Assembly (NCBI RefSeq): GCF_021654335.1
Contig: NZ_AP023423.1
Span: 2,541,001-2,605,000 of the forward strand
DNA from: Sideroxyarcus emersonii
Lineage (GTDB): Bacteria > Pseudomonadota > Gammaproteobacteria > Burkholderiales > Gallionellaceae
Length of the DNA stretch: 64,000 nucleotides
Direction of reading: 5' to 3'
Shown: piece after piece, positions 18,136 through 26,250 of the stretch
Numbering within the stretch: the first letter of the stretch is position 1
How the letters are laid out: each line of letters opens with the position of its first letter
Made by a program: the position numbers and the translations under genes
The notes under the pieces: generated by a model
The model's input: the letters and a program-made list of their open reading frames with translations, nothing else
What the model was told of the DNA's origin: nothing
Databases searched by the model: none

Positions 18136-18843
18136 TCATGACACGAAAGGGGGCGTGCGCCCGACCAGCGCCTCTGCCAGCATCAGCTCTTCATCGGTAT
18201 GGTTGGGCCTGGCCAGCCGGCCTGCCGCATGGATGCACTGGCCCGGCTGCCCTTGGCCGTAGATATAGAGCGGCTTGTCGTGATGCGCAGAGATCACGGT
18301 TTCCCTGCTGGTCGCATCGCCGTTGGCGACGACATCGACTTCGCCATAGCAATCGCAGAAATAGGTGCGTTCCGGGCCCGCCTCCAGATAGACCCCGGTA
18401 CCGCGGATGCCGATGGTCGCGGATGGCGTTTCGATGCGCATGCCTTTGTTGCGCGACACCGACAGCAGTTTGCCCGCCAGCAGCCGAAGACTGCCGATCA
18501 ACAGCGAGCCCGCATCGTTCCCCTCCCTGGGCTGAATCACCAGATGGCTGCCCCCGCGCAACAGCATCGCATGATCGCCGACCACAAAGACGATCTCGCT
18601 GCCCGGCGCCGTCTTGATGGTGTCGCTGGGTCCGATGCGGGTATGCGCATCCACCCTGTTGCCGTTCACCCACACATGGCCGGATACCCGGTAGACCGAT
18701 TGCGTATCCGGCAATCTGGCCGGTGGACTGAAGATCGCCGCCATCGCCTTCGCTGCGGGCAGCAAAGTCGCCAACAGCCCTGCTGCCGCACCTCGCAGCA
18801 AACGCCTGCGCTGCACACTGCCCACCCTGTCGCCTCGATCCAT
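18136..18843 (-). CDS. Exported FecR-like protein, twin-arginine-type signal
   Basis: 235 residues; start at 18843 preceded by GGGAG. The N-terminus QRRRLLRGAAAGLLATLLPAA resembles a Tat signal, with processing near AMA. The body is FecR-like: GHVWVNGNRVDAHTRIG, IKTAPGSEIVFVVGDHAMLL and IETPSATIGIRGTGVYLE. An odd YFCDCYGEV follows, whose two cysteines could bind metal or form a disulfide. It is monocistronic and has its own copy of the SigF-type promoter. It is not next to a TonB receptor, so a FecR role as anti-sigma for iron uptake is unlikely; function unknown. Confidence 0.75.
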   Translation of the reverse strand: MDRGDRVGSVQRRRLLRGAAAGLLATLLPAAKAMAAIFSPPARLPDTQSVYRVSGHVWVNGNRVDAHTRIGPSDTIKTAPGSEIVFVVGDHAMLLRGGSHLVIQPREGNDAGSLLIGSLRLLAGKLLSVSRNKGMRIETPSATIGIRGTGVYLEAGPERTYFCDCYGEVDVVANGDATSRETVISAHHDKPLYIYGQGQPGQCIHAAGRLARPNHTDEELMLAEALVGRTPPFVS

Positions 18844-18932
18844 GCTCGCTCCCCTGGTTGCCACGATTCATCCGTCATGCCGAAAAACATTCCGTCCGCT
18901 GCAGAGCAGCAGCCACCGCAGCCGCATCGTGA

Positions 18933-18958
18933 TTCGCATCAGACAGGAAAAAGGTTAC
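18933..18958 (-). promoter_or_regulatory. Putative SigF-type promoter of the FecR-like gene
   Basis: On the minus strand GTAACC is followed after exactly 16 bases by CGAA, about 90 bases before the FecR-like start at 18843. It shares both blocks and the spacing with the bufA promoter, and the spacers of both begin with a T-run and contain CCTGTC. Confidence 0.72.
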
Positions 18959-19111
18959 ACCGGCAAGTCATGTTGCCGGCAACCGGGTCGGCGTTGCGAC
19001 TATTATTAAATTAATTTCATGTACGACTTCGCCGGCTATCGCATCGGTACAATCTGCCGGAACCTTCAATTCTTCCGCCACCAGATCGCCATCAGCATGG
19101 AGTCGCACATC

Positions 19112-19564
19112 ATGGAATGGAAAAACGAGTACTCGATCGGGATACAGGAGATAGACGACCAGCACAAACTGCTGCTGCGCAGTTTCACTGCCATCGAAGA
19201 GTCCATCCGCTCCGATCAGGGCTGGTCCAACACCCACTATGCCATCCTTGAACTGAACCAGCTGGCCAGCATGCACTTCACCTTCGAGGAAGCGCTGATG
19301 AAGATGTTCGGCTATCCGGAGGCGGAGGCGCATAAACGCGAGCATCAGCGCTTCTTTGCCGAAATGGGCCGCATAGAAAGACACTCGCTGAACAAGTCGG
19401 CCGAGGTCGAGATGGTCCAATTCCTGCGCAGCTGGCTGACCTCACACATACTCGGCAGCGACAGGGGTTATGCCGGACACATCTTTTCCGGCGCACAGGT
19501 CGTCAGGTCCGCTCCCGCTGCAGCAGCCGTTTCAGGGCTGAAGGTGCTGTCCGATATCCTGTAG
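19112..19564 (+). CDS. Hemerythrin-domain protein
   Basis: 150 residues. Four-helix-bundle O2-binding di-iron protein with all seven expected ligands: His18 (DDQH), His55 and Glu59 (HFTFEE), His74 and His78 (HKREH), His112 and Asp117 (HILGSD). Unlike typical bacteriohemerythrins it has a C-terminal extension of about 30 small/hydrophobic residues. I chose the ATG at 19112 because GGAG lies nine bases upstream and homologues begin at this point; a longer frame reaches 19019. It sits between the divergent FecR-like gene and the bufferin operon but has no SigF-type promoter of its own that I can see. Confidence 0.88.
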   Translation: MEWKNEYSIGIQEIDDQHKLLLRSFTAIEESIRSDQGWSNTHYAILELNQLASMHFTFEEALMKMFGYPEAEAHKREHQRFFAEMGRIERHSLNKSAEVEMVQFLRSWLTSHILGSDRGYAGHIFSGAQVVRSAPAAAAVSGLKVLSDIL

Positions 19565-19621
19565 CCTCCCTCGAACTTCCGGCCGGCAGTCGGCGCCCCC
19601 AAACTTTCTGTTCGAGACGAT

Positions 19622-19647
19622 GTAACCTTTCCTGTCCGTTCCCCGAA
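19622..19647 (+). promoter_or_regulatory. Putative SigF-type promoter of the bufferin operon
   Basis: GTAACC at 19622-19627 and CGAA at 19644-19647 are separated by exactly 16 bases and lie about 55 bases before the bufA start. The operon encodes an ECF sigma factor, so this would be autoregulation. It matches the consensus I recall for SigF of Caulobacter. Confidence 0.75.
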
Positions 19648-19701
19648 TCAAGCGATGGAGACGCACTCTCCATCACTTTCAACTTGATAAAGGGAATCAT
19701 C

Positions 19702-19977
19702 ATGAAGACAACTCAAGGCATCCTCTCCGCAGCAATCGGCAGTCTGTTGGTCGTCGGCCTTGCCGGCAATGCAGCTGCCGCAGACATGAAAATGGAAAAA
19801 TGTTTCGGCATCGCCAAGGCCGGCAAGAACGATTGCTCCAGCAACAAGAGCGCGCACGCCTGCGCCGGACAAGCCACCCGGAACAATGATCCGCTGGATT
19901 TCGTGGCCGTTCCCAAAGGCACCTGCGACAAGATCGCCAATGGCACGACCGAGCCGGCCGGCATGATGATGAAATGA
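19702..19977 (+). CDS. bufA: Bufferin-type copper-binding RiPP precursor (DUF2282)
   Basis: 91 residues. Signal peptide of about 27 residues (cleavage near AAA-AD), then a core with four cysteines at positions 34, 45, 54 and 75 in the family pattern [19 protein letters not shown] and PKGTCDKI. Proteins of this DUF2282/bufferin family are modified on cysteines by an MNIO enzyme, exported to the periplasm and bind copper. The ATG has AAAGGGA upstream. The stop overlaps the bufB start, and bufB, bufC, a DoxX protein, a sigma factor and an anti-sigma factor follow. The modification itself is inferred from family knowledge. Confidence 0.92.
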   Translation: MKTTQGILSAAIGSLLVVGLAGNAAAADMKMEKCFGIAKAGKNDCSSNKSAHACAGQATRNNDPLDFVAVPKGTCDKIANGTTEPAGMMMK

Positions 19978-20804
19978 TGAGCGCACCCGCAAGCCCGGCG
20001 CTGCCCGATGTCGCAGGCATCGGCTTGCGGGCGCCGCATTACCGGGAAGTACTCGAACTTCGCCCGGCCCTCGGCTGGGTCGAGGTTCACAGCGAGAATT
20101 TTTTCGGCGGCGGTGCGCCATTGCACACGCTGCTGCAAGTGGCACAACACTACCCGGTCAGCCTGCACGGCGTCGGCATGGGCCTAGCCTCGCCCGATCC
20201 GCTGGACACCCGGCATCTGCGCGAGCTGCGCCAGCTGTGCGATGCAGTCGATCCTGCCAGCATCTCCGAACACCTGTGCTGGAATGCGGTTGGTGGAAAG
20301 GTGATCAACGACCTGCTGCCTTTCCCGTATACGCAGCATGCGCTGGCGCATGTCGCCGCTCGCGTGCAACAGGTACAGGATGCCCTGGGACGCAGGATAC
20401 TGGTCGAGAACCTTTCCTTCTATCTGGCGTTCCGCAGCAGCGAGATGCGCGAGGAGGAATTCCTGGCCGAGCTGGTGGCGCGCACCGGCTGCGGCATCCT
20501 GTTCGACGTGAACAACCTGTTCGTCAATGCCGTGAATCTGGGAGTCGATGCGGACGCCTTCATACGCGGCATCCCTGCCGAGGCCGTCGGCGAATACCAT
20601 CTGGCCGGCCCCAGCCTGATCGACGGCTGCCTGGTGGATACGCACAGCGCACCGGTATTCGACGACGCCTGGGAACTGTACGAAACGGCGCTGCGTCACA
20701 TCGGCAGAAGGCCGACGCTGATCGAGTGGGACGTGGATATCCCCGCTCTGGATGTGCTGCAGGCCGAAGCCCGCAAGGCGCAACAGCGCATGGACCGGTC
20801 ATGA
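19974..20804 (+). CDS. bufB: MNIO-family (DUF692) bufferin-modifying enzyme
   Basis: 276 residues of the multinuclear non-heme iron oxidase family (DUF692, related to MbnB), a TIM barrel that oxidatively modifies cysteines of a precursor peptide. Metal-ligand motifs are visible in order: HSENFF (39-44), HGVG (65-68), SEHLCW (98-103), ENLS (145-148), FDVNN (177-181), HLAG (209-212), DTHS (222-225) and EWD (251-253). The start overlaps the bufA stop; the second Met (19977) could also initiate. Substrate is predicted to be the adjacent BufA. Confidence 0.93.
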   Translation: MMSAPASPALPDVAGIGLRAPHYREVLELRPALGWVEVHSENFFGGGAPLHTLLQVAQHYPVSLHGVGMGLASPDPLDTRHLRELRQLCDAVDPASISEHLCWNAVGGKVINDLLPFPYTQHALAHVAARVQQVQDALGRRILVENLSFYLAFRSSEMREEEFLAELVARTGCGILFDVNNLFVNAVNLGVDADAFIRGIPAEAVGEYHLAGPSLIDGCLVDTHSAPVFDDAWELYETALRHIGRRPTLIEWDVDIPALDVLQAEARKAQQRMDRS

Positions 20805-21586
20805 GCGGCTGGACCGACACGCTGGAACGCTTCTCCGATGCCATCCGCACCGGCACTGGATTCGCACCCGGAGAGATCGTTTGCCCGCGCTACCCGGATC
20901 AGCGCGGCATCGAAGTGTATCGCAACAACCACCGCGGCAACCTGCACGACGCCCTGGCCGGTGCTTACCCGGTGATCCGGCAACTGGTCGGCGAAGAATT
21001 CTTCCGCCTGCTGGCCAGGCATTTCATCGAACGGCATCCATCGCGCAGCGGCGACCTGCATCGCTATGGTGCCGGGATGGCGGAATTCCTGGCGCATTTC
21101 GAACCCGTACGTCGCCTCGCCTATCTGCCGGACATGGCAAAACTGGAGTGGGCATACCACCGTGCGTATTTTGCCGCCGATACGGCGCCGTTTGACCTCA
21201 CACGCCTGGCTGGCATCGCACCCGAAGCGTATGCGGCCCTGACCTGGCGCTTGCATCCCAGCTGCACACTGCTCGCTTCCGCGTTCCCCATCATGGCGAT
21301 CTGGCAGGCGCATCAGGACGGCCCCCCCGCCGCGCTCGACATAGATCTGGACAGCGGCGGTGCAAGCCTGCTGGTATGCCGCAACGGCCTGGATGGTGCG
21401 ATCTTCAACATCGCGCCGGACAGCCATTGCTGGCTGGAGCAACTGCAGCAGGGCAGCACGTTGGAAACGGCGACCGAAACGACCTTGTCCGCCCACCCCG
21501 GTTTCGACCTGGCAAGCACGCTGCATCGCTGGCTGGAACTGGGCGTGTTGACCGACTTCGACATGGCACAGGAGGAATCGCGATGA
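20801..21586 (+). CDS. bufC: BufC, DUF2063 partner of the MNIO enzyme
   Basis: 261 residues. The N-terminal half (IEVYRNNHRGNLHDALAGAYPVIRQLVGEEFF, with Y-RN) matches the DUF2063 putative DNA-binding/RiPP-recognition fold. It is always paired with DUF692 enzymes and is believed to present the precursor to the enzyme. The C-terminal half is a poorly conserved alpha/beta region. ATGA overlaps with bufB upstream and with the DoxX gene downstream indicate translational coupling. Confidence 0.9.
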   Translation: MSGWTDTLERFSDAIRTGTGFAPGEIVCPRYPDQRGIEVYRNNHRGNLHDALAGAYPVIRQLVGEEFFRLLARHFIERHPSRSGDLHRYGAGMAEFLAHFEPVRRLAYLPDMAKLEWAYHRAYFAADTAPFDLTRLAGIAPEAYAALTWRLHPSCTLLASAFPIMAIWQAHQDGPPAALDIDLDSGGASLLVCRNGLDGAIFNIAPDSHCWLEQLQQGSTLETATETTLSAHPGFDLASTLHRWLELGVLTDFDMAQEESR

Positions 21587-22032
21587 ATGCACTGCACAAC
21601 GCTTTGCAACTCTATTACCGCACCAGCAGTCTGCCGGCACTGGCCAGCCCGGTACTGGATGCCAGCCTGCGCCTGTTCCTGGCGAGCGCGTTCTTCCGAT
21701 CCGGCCTGACCAAGATCCAGAACTGGGACAGTACGCTGTACCTGTTCCGCGAAGAATACCGGGTGCCGCTGTTGCCACCGGACTTCGCCGCCTGTCTCGG
21801 CACCGGTGCCGAACTGGCATTCCCCGTGCTGCTTGCGCTCGGTCTGTTCGGGCGCTTTGCGGCACTGGGACTGTCCATCCTGAATGCGGTCGCCGCCTAT
21901 TCGTACTACGACCAGCTGGGCGAGGCAGGACTTAACCAGCACCTCTACTGGGGACTGCTGCTCGCCGCATTGCTGGTGCACGGGCCGGGCAAATGGTCGC
22001 TGGACGCATGGCTGGAACAACGCTGCCGCTAG
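21583..22032 (+). CDS. DoxX-family membrane protein of the bufferin operon
   Basis: 149 residues with four hydrophobic segments of the DoxX/DUF4870-like type, including FFRSGLTKIQNWDSTLYLFREEY, typical of DoxX proteins in bufferin (gig-type) operons, and HLYWGLLLAALLVHGPGKWSLD at the end. Probable role: membrane electron or redox partner; not established. A strong AGGAGG precedes the start and the frame overlaps bufC by 4 bases. Confidence 0.88.
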   Translation: MNALHNALQLYYRTSSLPALASPVLDASLRLFLASAFFRSGLTKIQNWDSTLYLFREEYRVPLLPPDFAACLGTGAELAFPVLLALGLFGRFAALGLSILNAVAAYSYYDQLGEAGLNQHLYWGLLLAALLVHGPGKWSLDAWLEQRCR

Positions 22033-22043
22033 GGAGACTGCGC

Positions 22044-22637
22044 ATGTCGACGATGGCGGGTTACTATTCGCCTGTGTACTTAACGAATGGCGATCAGGTG
22101 ACGGATAGCGGCGACAACCTTGCTGCCTTGATGCAGCGGTCCCTTGGCGGCGACTCGCAAGCCTATGCCATGCTGCTGAAAGAGACGGCACGACTGCTGC
22201 GTCCCTTTCTGCTGAAGCGTCTATACTCGAGCAACGAAGTCGACGACGTGCTGCAGGAGATCCTGATCTCCGTGCACAAGGCGCGCCATACCTACGACGG
22301 CGAGCGGCCGTACAAGCCTTGGGTGTATGCCATCGCAAAATTCCGCCTGCAGGATCATCTGCGCGCGCATTACGCCGACCGGCTGCACGACGCCGAGGAT
22401 CTGTCCGAGCTGGAAGAAGTACTGCCGGATGACGCCGTCGAACCCGGTTTCGACTACGAATCCATCCGCGCCGAGGTCGCCAGGCTGCCGGAGAAACAGG
22501 CAACCATCCTGCAATTGATGCACCACGATGGTTACACTGCCAGGGAAGTCGCCGCCAGGACCGGCATGACCGAATCGGCGGTCAAGGTCGCGGCGCACCG
22601 CGCCTACAAAGTGTTGAGAATGAGACTGGAAAGATAA
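22044..22637 (+). CDS. ECF sigma factor, SigF/NrsF type
   Basis: 197 residues. Region 2 is seen as SNEVDDVLQEILISVHKARHTYDGERPYKPWVYAIAKFRLQDHLR (sigma-2.2/2.4), and region 4 as LPEKQATILQLM, GYTAREVAARTGMTESAVKVAAHRAYKVLRMRL. The ATG at 22044 has GGGAG seven bases upstream. Its stop overlaps the start of the NrsF-type anti-sigma gene (TAATG). It is the likely reader of the GTAAC(C/T)-N16-CGAA promoters at 19622, 18958 and 18096. Assignment to the SigF group rests on its NrsF partner and the promoter motif. Confidence 0.9.
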   Translation: MSTMAGYYSPVYLTNGDQVTDSGDNLAALMQRSLGGDSQAYAMLLKETARLLRPFLLKRLYSSNEVDDVLQEILISVHKARHTYDGERPYKPWVYAIAKFRLQDHLRAHYADRLHDAEDLSELEEVLPDDAVEPGFDYESIRAEVARLPEKQATILQLMHHDGYTAREVAARTGMTESAVKVAAHRAYKVLRMRLER

Positions 22638-23272
22638 TGGCCAATATCGACGACCTTGTTGCGGATCTCGCACAGCAAGCAGGTACGGTGAAGCCTGCGC
22701 CGCATCCCTACAGGCTGAGCCTGCAATGGATAGGCGCCGCCGCCGCCTACCTCGCGCTGTCGCTCGCACTCTCCGGCGTGCGGCCCGACCTGGCGGAAAA
22801 GCTGCACAACATCTGGTTCGCTGCCGAGATCCTTTCCCTGCTCGCCGTCTTCATCGTCACCTCGCTGAGTGCCGCCCTGCTGGCCTTTCCCGACCTGTAC
22901 CAGAAGCGCCACCTGGCGTTCGCACCGATACTGCCGTTCCTGCTGTTCCTGCTGGTCATGGCGCTGGCCTGGCATGCCGACAGCCCGCCTGCGCCGTTGC
23001 CCATCCACAGCTTCGAATGCACCGCCGGCATCACGCTGATGGCATTGCTGCCTGCGGCGTGGACGTTCTACTCGATGCGCCGCTACGCCAGTACGCACTA
23101 CCGGCTGGCGGGCAGCGTCGCACTGCTTTCCGCTTTCAGCGTGGGTGCCCTGTGGCTACGGCTGCATGAAGCGAACGACTCCATCGTGCACGTCATCGAA
23201 TGGCACTACCTGCCGATGCTGGTCATCGGCCTGCTGGGCCTGTGGCTGGGGAAAGTGCTGCTCAAATGGTGA
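22637..23272 (+). CDS. NrsF-type (DUF1109) membrane anti-sigma factor
   Basis: 211 residues with about six transmembrane segments after a 25-residue cytoplasmic N-terminus (MANIDDLVADLAQQ). NrsF proteins hold their ECF sigma factor at the membrane and release it on metal or thiol stress. The first conserved cysteine is present (Cys128, in FECTAGITLM), but the position equivalent to the second is Glu178 (LRLHEAND, where relatives have a Cys after the His). A single-cysteine NrsF would sense differently. Overlaps the sigma gene by one base. Confidence 0.87.
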   Translation: MANIDDLVADLAQQAGTVKPAPHPYRLSLQWIGAAAAYLALSLALSGVRPDLAEKLHNIWFAAEILSLLAVFIVTSLSAALLAFPDLYQKRHLAFAPILPFLLFLLVMALAWHADSPPAPLPIHSFECTAGITLMALLPAAWTFYSMRRYASTHYRLAGSVALLSAFSVGALWLRLHEANDSIVHVIEWHYLPMLVIGLLGLWLGKVLLKW

Positions 23273-23343
23273 CCGCCCCGGCGCGACTGGCGCATGATCG
23301 GCGCCCCGCTATAATCGCGGCAACCCGCCACCGGAAGTCTGTC

Positions 23344-23712
23344 ATGCCCAGACACACCGCTCCCGATCATGCTCGGCTCGACCGTGTCGTTGCCGAAGCC
23401 CGCAAGCAGCGCGAACTGCGCGAGGCCGGCTATCGCGAACGCGCACTCAAGCTGTTTCCCTGGATATGCCGCCGCTGCGGCCGCGAGTTCACCGGTGCAC
23501 GCCTGCGCGAACTCACCGTCCATCACAAGGACCACAACCACGACAACAATCCAGCGGACGGGAGCAATTGGGAATTTCAGTGCATCTATTGCCACGACAA
23601 CGAACATTCGCGCATGCTGGACGAAGCCGCGAGGACGCGCGATGCCGGCGGCCCTGCCGCCGCGACACACCAGCCGTTCGCCGAACTGAAGAAATTGTTG
23701 AAGAAAGAGTGA
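23344..23712 (+). CDS. YajD-type HNH nuclease family protein
   Basis: 122 residues. Two zinc CxxC pairs (CRRC and CIYC) frame the HNH core LTVHHKDHNHDNNPADGSNWEFQ, with catalytic histidines and asparagine and the trailing HDNEHSR. The family is widespread and small, of unknown biological role, presumably DNA-acting. It follows nrsF by 71 bases but has no sign of belonging to that regulon. Confidence 0.88.
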   Translation: MPRHTAPDHARLDRVVAEARKQRELREAGYRERALKLFPWICRRCGREFTGARLRELTVHHKDHNHDNNPADGSNWEFQCIYCHDNEHSRMLDEAARTRDAGGPAAATHQPFAELKKLLKKE

Positions 23713-23717
23713 GCCGC

Positions 23718-24530
23718 CTAGTCGGCCGGTCCCGCAAAACTGCCGACCGCGCGCTCCGACCAGGTCCACAGGCGCTGTGCCAGCTGCCGATCGAGCGCCG
23801 GCGCAGCGGCAGCAGTCTCGGTACAGACGTCGAAATATCTTCCCGTCAGTTTGGCCACCTCGGGCGAGGTGGCGAGATAGACCGATGTGCGCGCCCCCTC
23901 GGCCACCGACCCTCCCGGCATGCTAAAAGCGGCATGCAGCAACTTGGTGCCGATCACTCCCGGATGCAGGCTGTTGGAGGTCAACCAGGGTTCGCGTCGC
24001 GCCAGCTCGTTCGCAAACAGCACATTGGCCAGTTTGGAATTGGCATAGGCCTGATAGCCATTGAAATTGCGCTCGCAATCCATGTCGTCGAACGGAATGC
24101 GCCCACCGGCATGCACCATGGAACTGACCGTGACCACGCGCGGCGCCGTCGATCTTTTCAGCACGGCAAGCAGCCGCCCGGTCAGCAGAAAGTGGGCGAG
24201 ATGATTCACCGCCAGCGTCATCTCGAAACCGTCGTGCGAGATCCTGCGTTCGGTCATGTAGACACCGGCATTGTTGATCAGCACATCCAGTCGCGGCAAC
24301 CGCGCCGCCAATTCCCGGGCCATGCCGGCAACTGCGGCAAGGTCTGCCAGGTCGGCGCTGGCGCTATGCAGGACCGCAGCCGGCGCGACGGCACGTACCG
24401 CATCGCAAGCGCGCCTCGCCTTTTCTTCACTGCGCCCGTGCAGCACCAGTTCGCATCCCTGCCTCGCCAGTTCCCTGGCGGTCGCCAGGCCGATGCCATC
24501 GGTCGCCCCGGTGATGAGTATCGTCTTCAT
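23718..24530 (-). CDS. Short-chain dehydrogenase/reductase
   Basis: 270 residues. Classical SDR with TGATDGIGLATAREL cofactor motif near the N-terminus, NNAG (LINNAGVY), the catalytic serine region TVSSMVHAGG and YANSK (Tyr-x-x-x-Lys). Its C-terminus resembles the retinol-dehydrogenase/WW-oxidoreductase-like group. Substrate unknown. It ends 6 bases beyond the convergent HNH gene and starts 3 bases after the acylphosphatase stop, so it is probably co-transcribed with acyP. Confidence 0.9.
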   Translation of the reverse strand: MKTILITGATDGIGLATARELARQGCELVLHGRSEEKARRACDAVRAVAPAAVLHSASADLADLAAVAGMARELAARLPRLDVLINNAGVYMTERRISHDGFEMTLAVNHLAHFLLTGRLLAVLKRSTAPRVVTVSSMVHAGGRIPFDDMDCERNFNGYQAYANSKLANVLFANELARREPWLTSNSLHPGVIGTKLLHAAFSMPGGSVAEGARTSVYLATSPEVAKLTGRYFDVCTETAAAAPALDRQLAQRLWTWSERAVGSFAGPAD

Positions 24531-24532
24531 GC

Positions 24533-24823
24533 TCAATCGGTAATCTCGAAAACGGAATAGCTGCCCGAGGCCGGCTCCATCTCGACCCGCGCCACCTGTG
24601 CCAGTTGCGGCCCGCATTGCGCCCAGCGCACGATGGCATCCACCGCATCGGCCTGCCCTTGCACCACCGCTTCCACCGTTCCGTCGCTGCGATTGCGCAC
24701 CCAGCCGGAGATGGAAAGAGATTGCGCCTCGCGCCGCATGGAGTCGCGGAAATACACTCCCTGCACGCGACCGTGTATCAGCAGGCGCAGGGTCTTGCAG
24801 CTTGGGAATGGAGGTGGGGGCAT
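24533..24823 (-). CDS. acyP: Acylphosphatase
   Basis: 96 residues. Hydrolyses acyl-phosphate bonds. The two catalytic elements are present: GRVQGVYFRDSM with the phosphate-binding arginine and SGWVRNRSDGTVEAVVQG with the conserved asparagine. Standard ferredoxin-like fold and length. Upstream of the SDR gene on the same strand. Confidence 0.93.
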   Translation of the reverse strand: MPPPPFPSCKTLRLLIHGRVQGVYFRDSMRREAQSLSISGWVRNRSDGTVEAVVQGQADAVDAIVRWAQCGPQLAQVARVEMEPASGSYSVFEITD

Positions 24824-24843
24824 GGTGGGTTACCTGCCGCGGG

Positions 24844-25503
24844 CTAATGCGCTTTCCTCAGCAGCCGGGCTTTCGGCATCCAGAATTTATTCTCCGGATG
24901 CTCTTCAGCGGCCACATAGATGCTGTCGCTGTCCTTGGGGCTGTATAGCACTTGTACCTTCTGGTTCTGTTCGCCCCTGTAGCATTTTGCGATCGCTTCC
25001 TCGAACGTCGAGACCCCGGCTTTCGCCCTGAGCCTGTCCAAAGCCTGCTTCTCGCTGCCCTGGACCACGGGTTCGCCGGTCTTGCCGATCTCCGGTGCAG
25101 CGCCGGTGGGCAGCATATGGGCGATCATCACGCCCAGCACGTAGTTGGCGTAGTCCGAGAGCTCATCGCTCTTGCAGGAATAGAACGGCTCCTGCCGCGT
25201 CGTGAAGGTGACCGCACGCGTGCCTGCCGGACATTCGGCTGTCAGGCAGTTCGTCATATCCGACGCCGCCTGATCAACGACCGCCGGGCTTGCATCGTGC
25301 TTGCCGCTGCCGGCATACCACTGCAACAGCAGAATAAGCAGCAAGGCCAGCAGCGCGAGCGCCATCCCCGCATACCTGGCCTGCGCCGCCCGCGGCTGGC
25401 GATCGGCAGCCGCGTCTGCCGGACTGGGTTCGCCACAGTACGGACAAGGCTCGGTGCTCGATGCGACGATTCTTTTGCACTTCCTGCAGGTGATCAATGC
25501 CAT
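24844..25503 (-). CDS. Membrane-anchored protein with N-terminal zinc ribbon, function unknown
   Basis: 219 residues. The N-terminus has two CxxC pairs (CRKC and CPYC, residues 6-23), a cytoplasmic zinc ribbon. One transmembrane helix follows at about residues 45-63 (LALLALLLILLLQW). The rest should face the periplasm, with three further cysteines (TNCLTAEC, YSCKSDE) that may form disulfides. No recognised domain in the C-terminal part. Same strand as acyP but 20 bases upstream. Confidence 0.6.
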   Translation of the reverse strand: MALITCRKCKRIVASSTEPCPYCGEPSPADAAADRQPRAAQARYAGMALALLALLLILLLQWYAGSGKHDASPAVVDQAASDMTNCLTAECPAGTRAVTFTTRQEPFYSCKSDELSDYANYVLGVMIAHMLPTGAAPEIGKTGEPVVQGSEKQALDRLRAKAGVSTFEEAIAKCYRGEQNQKVQVLYSPKDSDSIYVAAEEHPENKFWMPKARLLRKAH

Positions 25504-25792
25504 CGGATTTCTTCCGGATCTGCGAATGCAAAATCTATCAGCAAAGCATGGGCAAGGCTACATCGGCGTAGAGGTATGCCGCATCGCAGCCAGGCAGTGT
25601 CAAATCACCGTCAAGACGTGGCGATATTTGCTGCCGGAGCACAGAAATCGGCATGCGCTGTCAACAGACCTTGCCGACAAACGTTGCTTGCTTGCCGGCG
25701 CAAAAACTCTGCCGGGCCTTCAAGGCAACACAAGGACCCGTTCTTCGCCCATCTGAAGCAGGTCCGCTCGTTCTCAACCACACGGAGGAAGC

Positions 25793-26155
25793 ATGAAATC
25801 TGTCATTGGAAGCATAGCTGCAACAGCGGGCCTGATGATCGCCGGCAACACCCTGGCCGTCGACATGCCACCGCTGGCAAAGGAATTGAATTGCGTTGCA
25901 TGCCATGCGATCGACCACAAGGTTGTTGGTCCGGCCTGGCGCGATGTGGCCAACCGGTATACCGGCAAGGGCGTGAAAACCTTTACCTATAAAGGCAAGG
26001 AATATCCGCTGATCGAGGGACTGGTGATGAAGGTATCCAAAGGCGGTTCCGGCAACTGGGGCAGCATGCCCATGCCGGCGAACGACCTGAGCGGCGTCAA
26101 GAAGGCACAGATCACCGAACTGGTGAAATTCGAGCAGAGCCTGGCCAACAAGTAG
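25793..26155 (+). CDS. Small periplasmic c-type cytochrome (class I, c551/c552-like)
   Basis: 120 residues. Signal peptide of about 22 residues (cleavage after TLA). Single haem-binding CVACH (34-38), conserved VGPAWRDVA after it, and a distal WGSMPMPAND holding the Met ligand (Met94). Likely soluble electron carrier to a terminal oxidase or from an iron-oxidising chain; the partner is unknown. A GGAGG precedes the ATG. Isolated gene; a 289-base AT-mixed gap upstream shows no clear other feature. Confidence 0.9.
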   Translation: MKSVIGSIAATAGLMIAGNTLAVDMPPLAKELNCVACHAIDHKVVGPAWRDVANRYTGKGVKTFTYKGKEYPLIEGLVMKVSKGGSGNWGSMPMPANDLSGVKKAQITELVKFEQSLANK

Positions 26156-26161
26156 ATCGAC

Positions 26162-26181
26162 CGCCATCGCCCGGGATGGCG
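26162..26181 (+). terminator. Possible terminator hairpin after the cytochrome c gene
   Basis: CGCCATC and GATGGCG form a 7-bp stem with a 6-base GC-rich loop just after the cytochrome c stop. No T-run follows, so rho-independent termination is not assured. Confidence 0.35.
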
Positions 26182-26250
26182 TCCAGGTCGTTTCGGCTTG
26201 CGACGCCTCCCGCCACGCGACCTTGCAGCCGCGGAAAGCTGCGGATCGAA

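Noticed and set aside
18980-19112. Possible SigF-type promoter for the hemerythrin gene
   Set aside because: Only GCAACC is present and the second block is absent at 16 bases.
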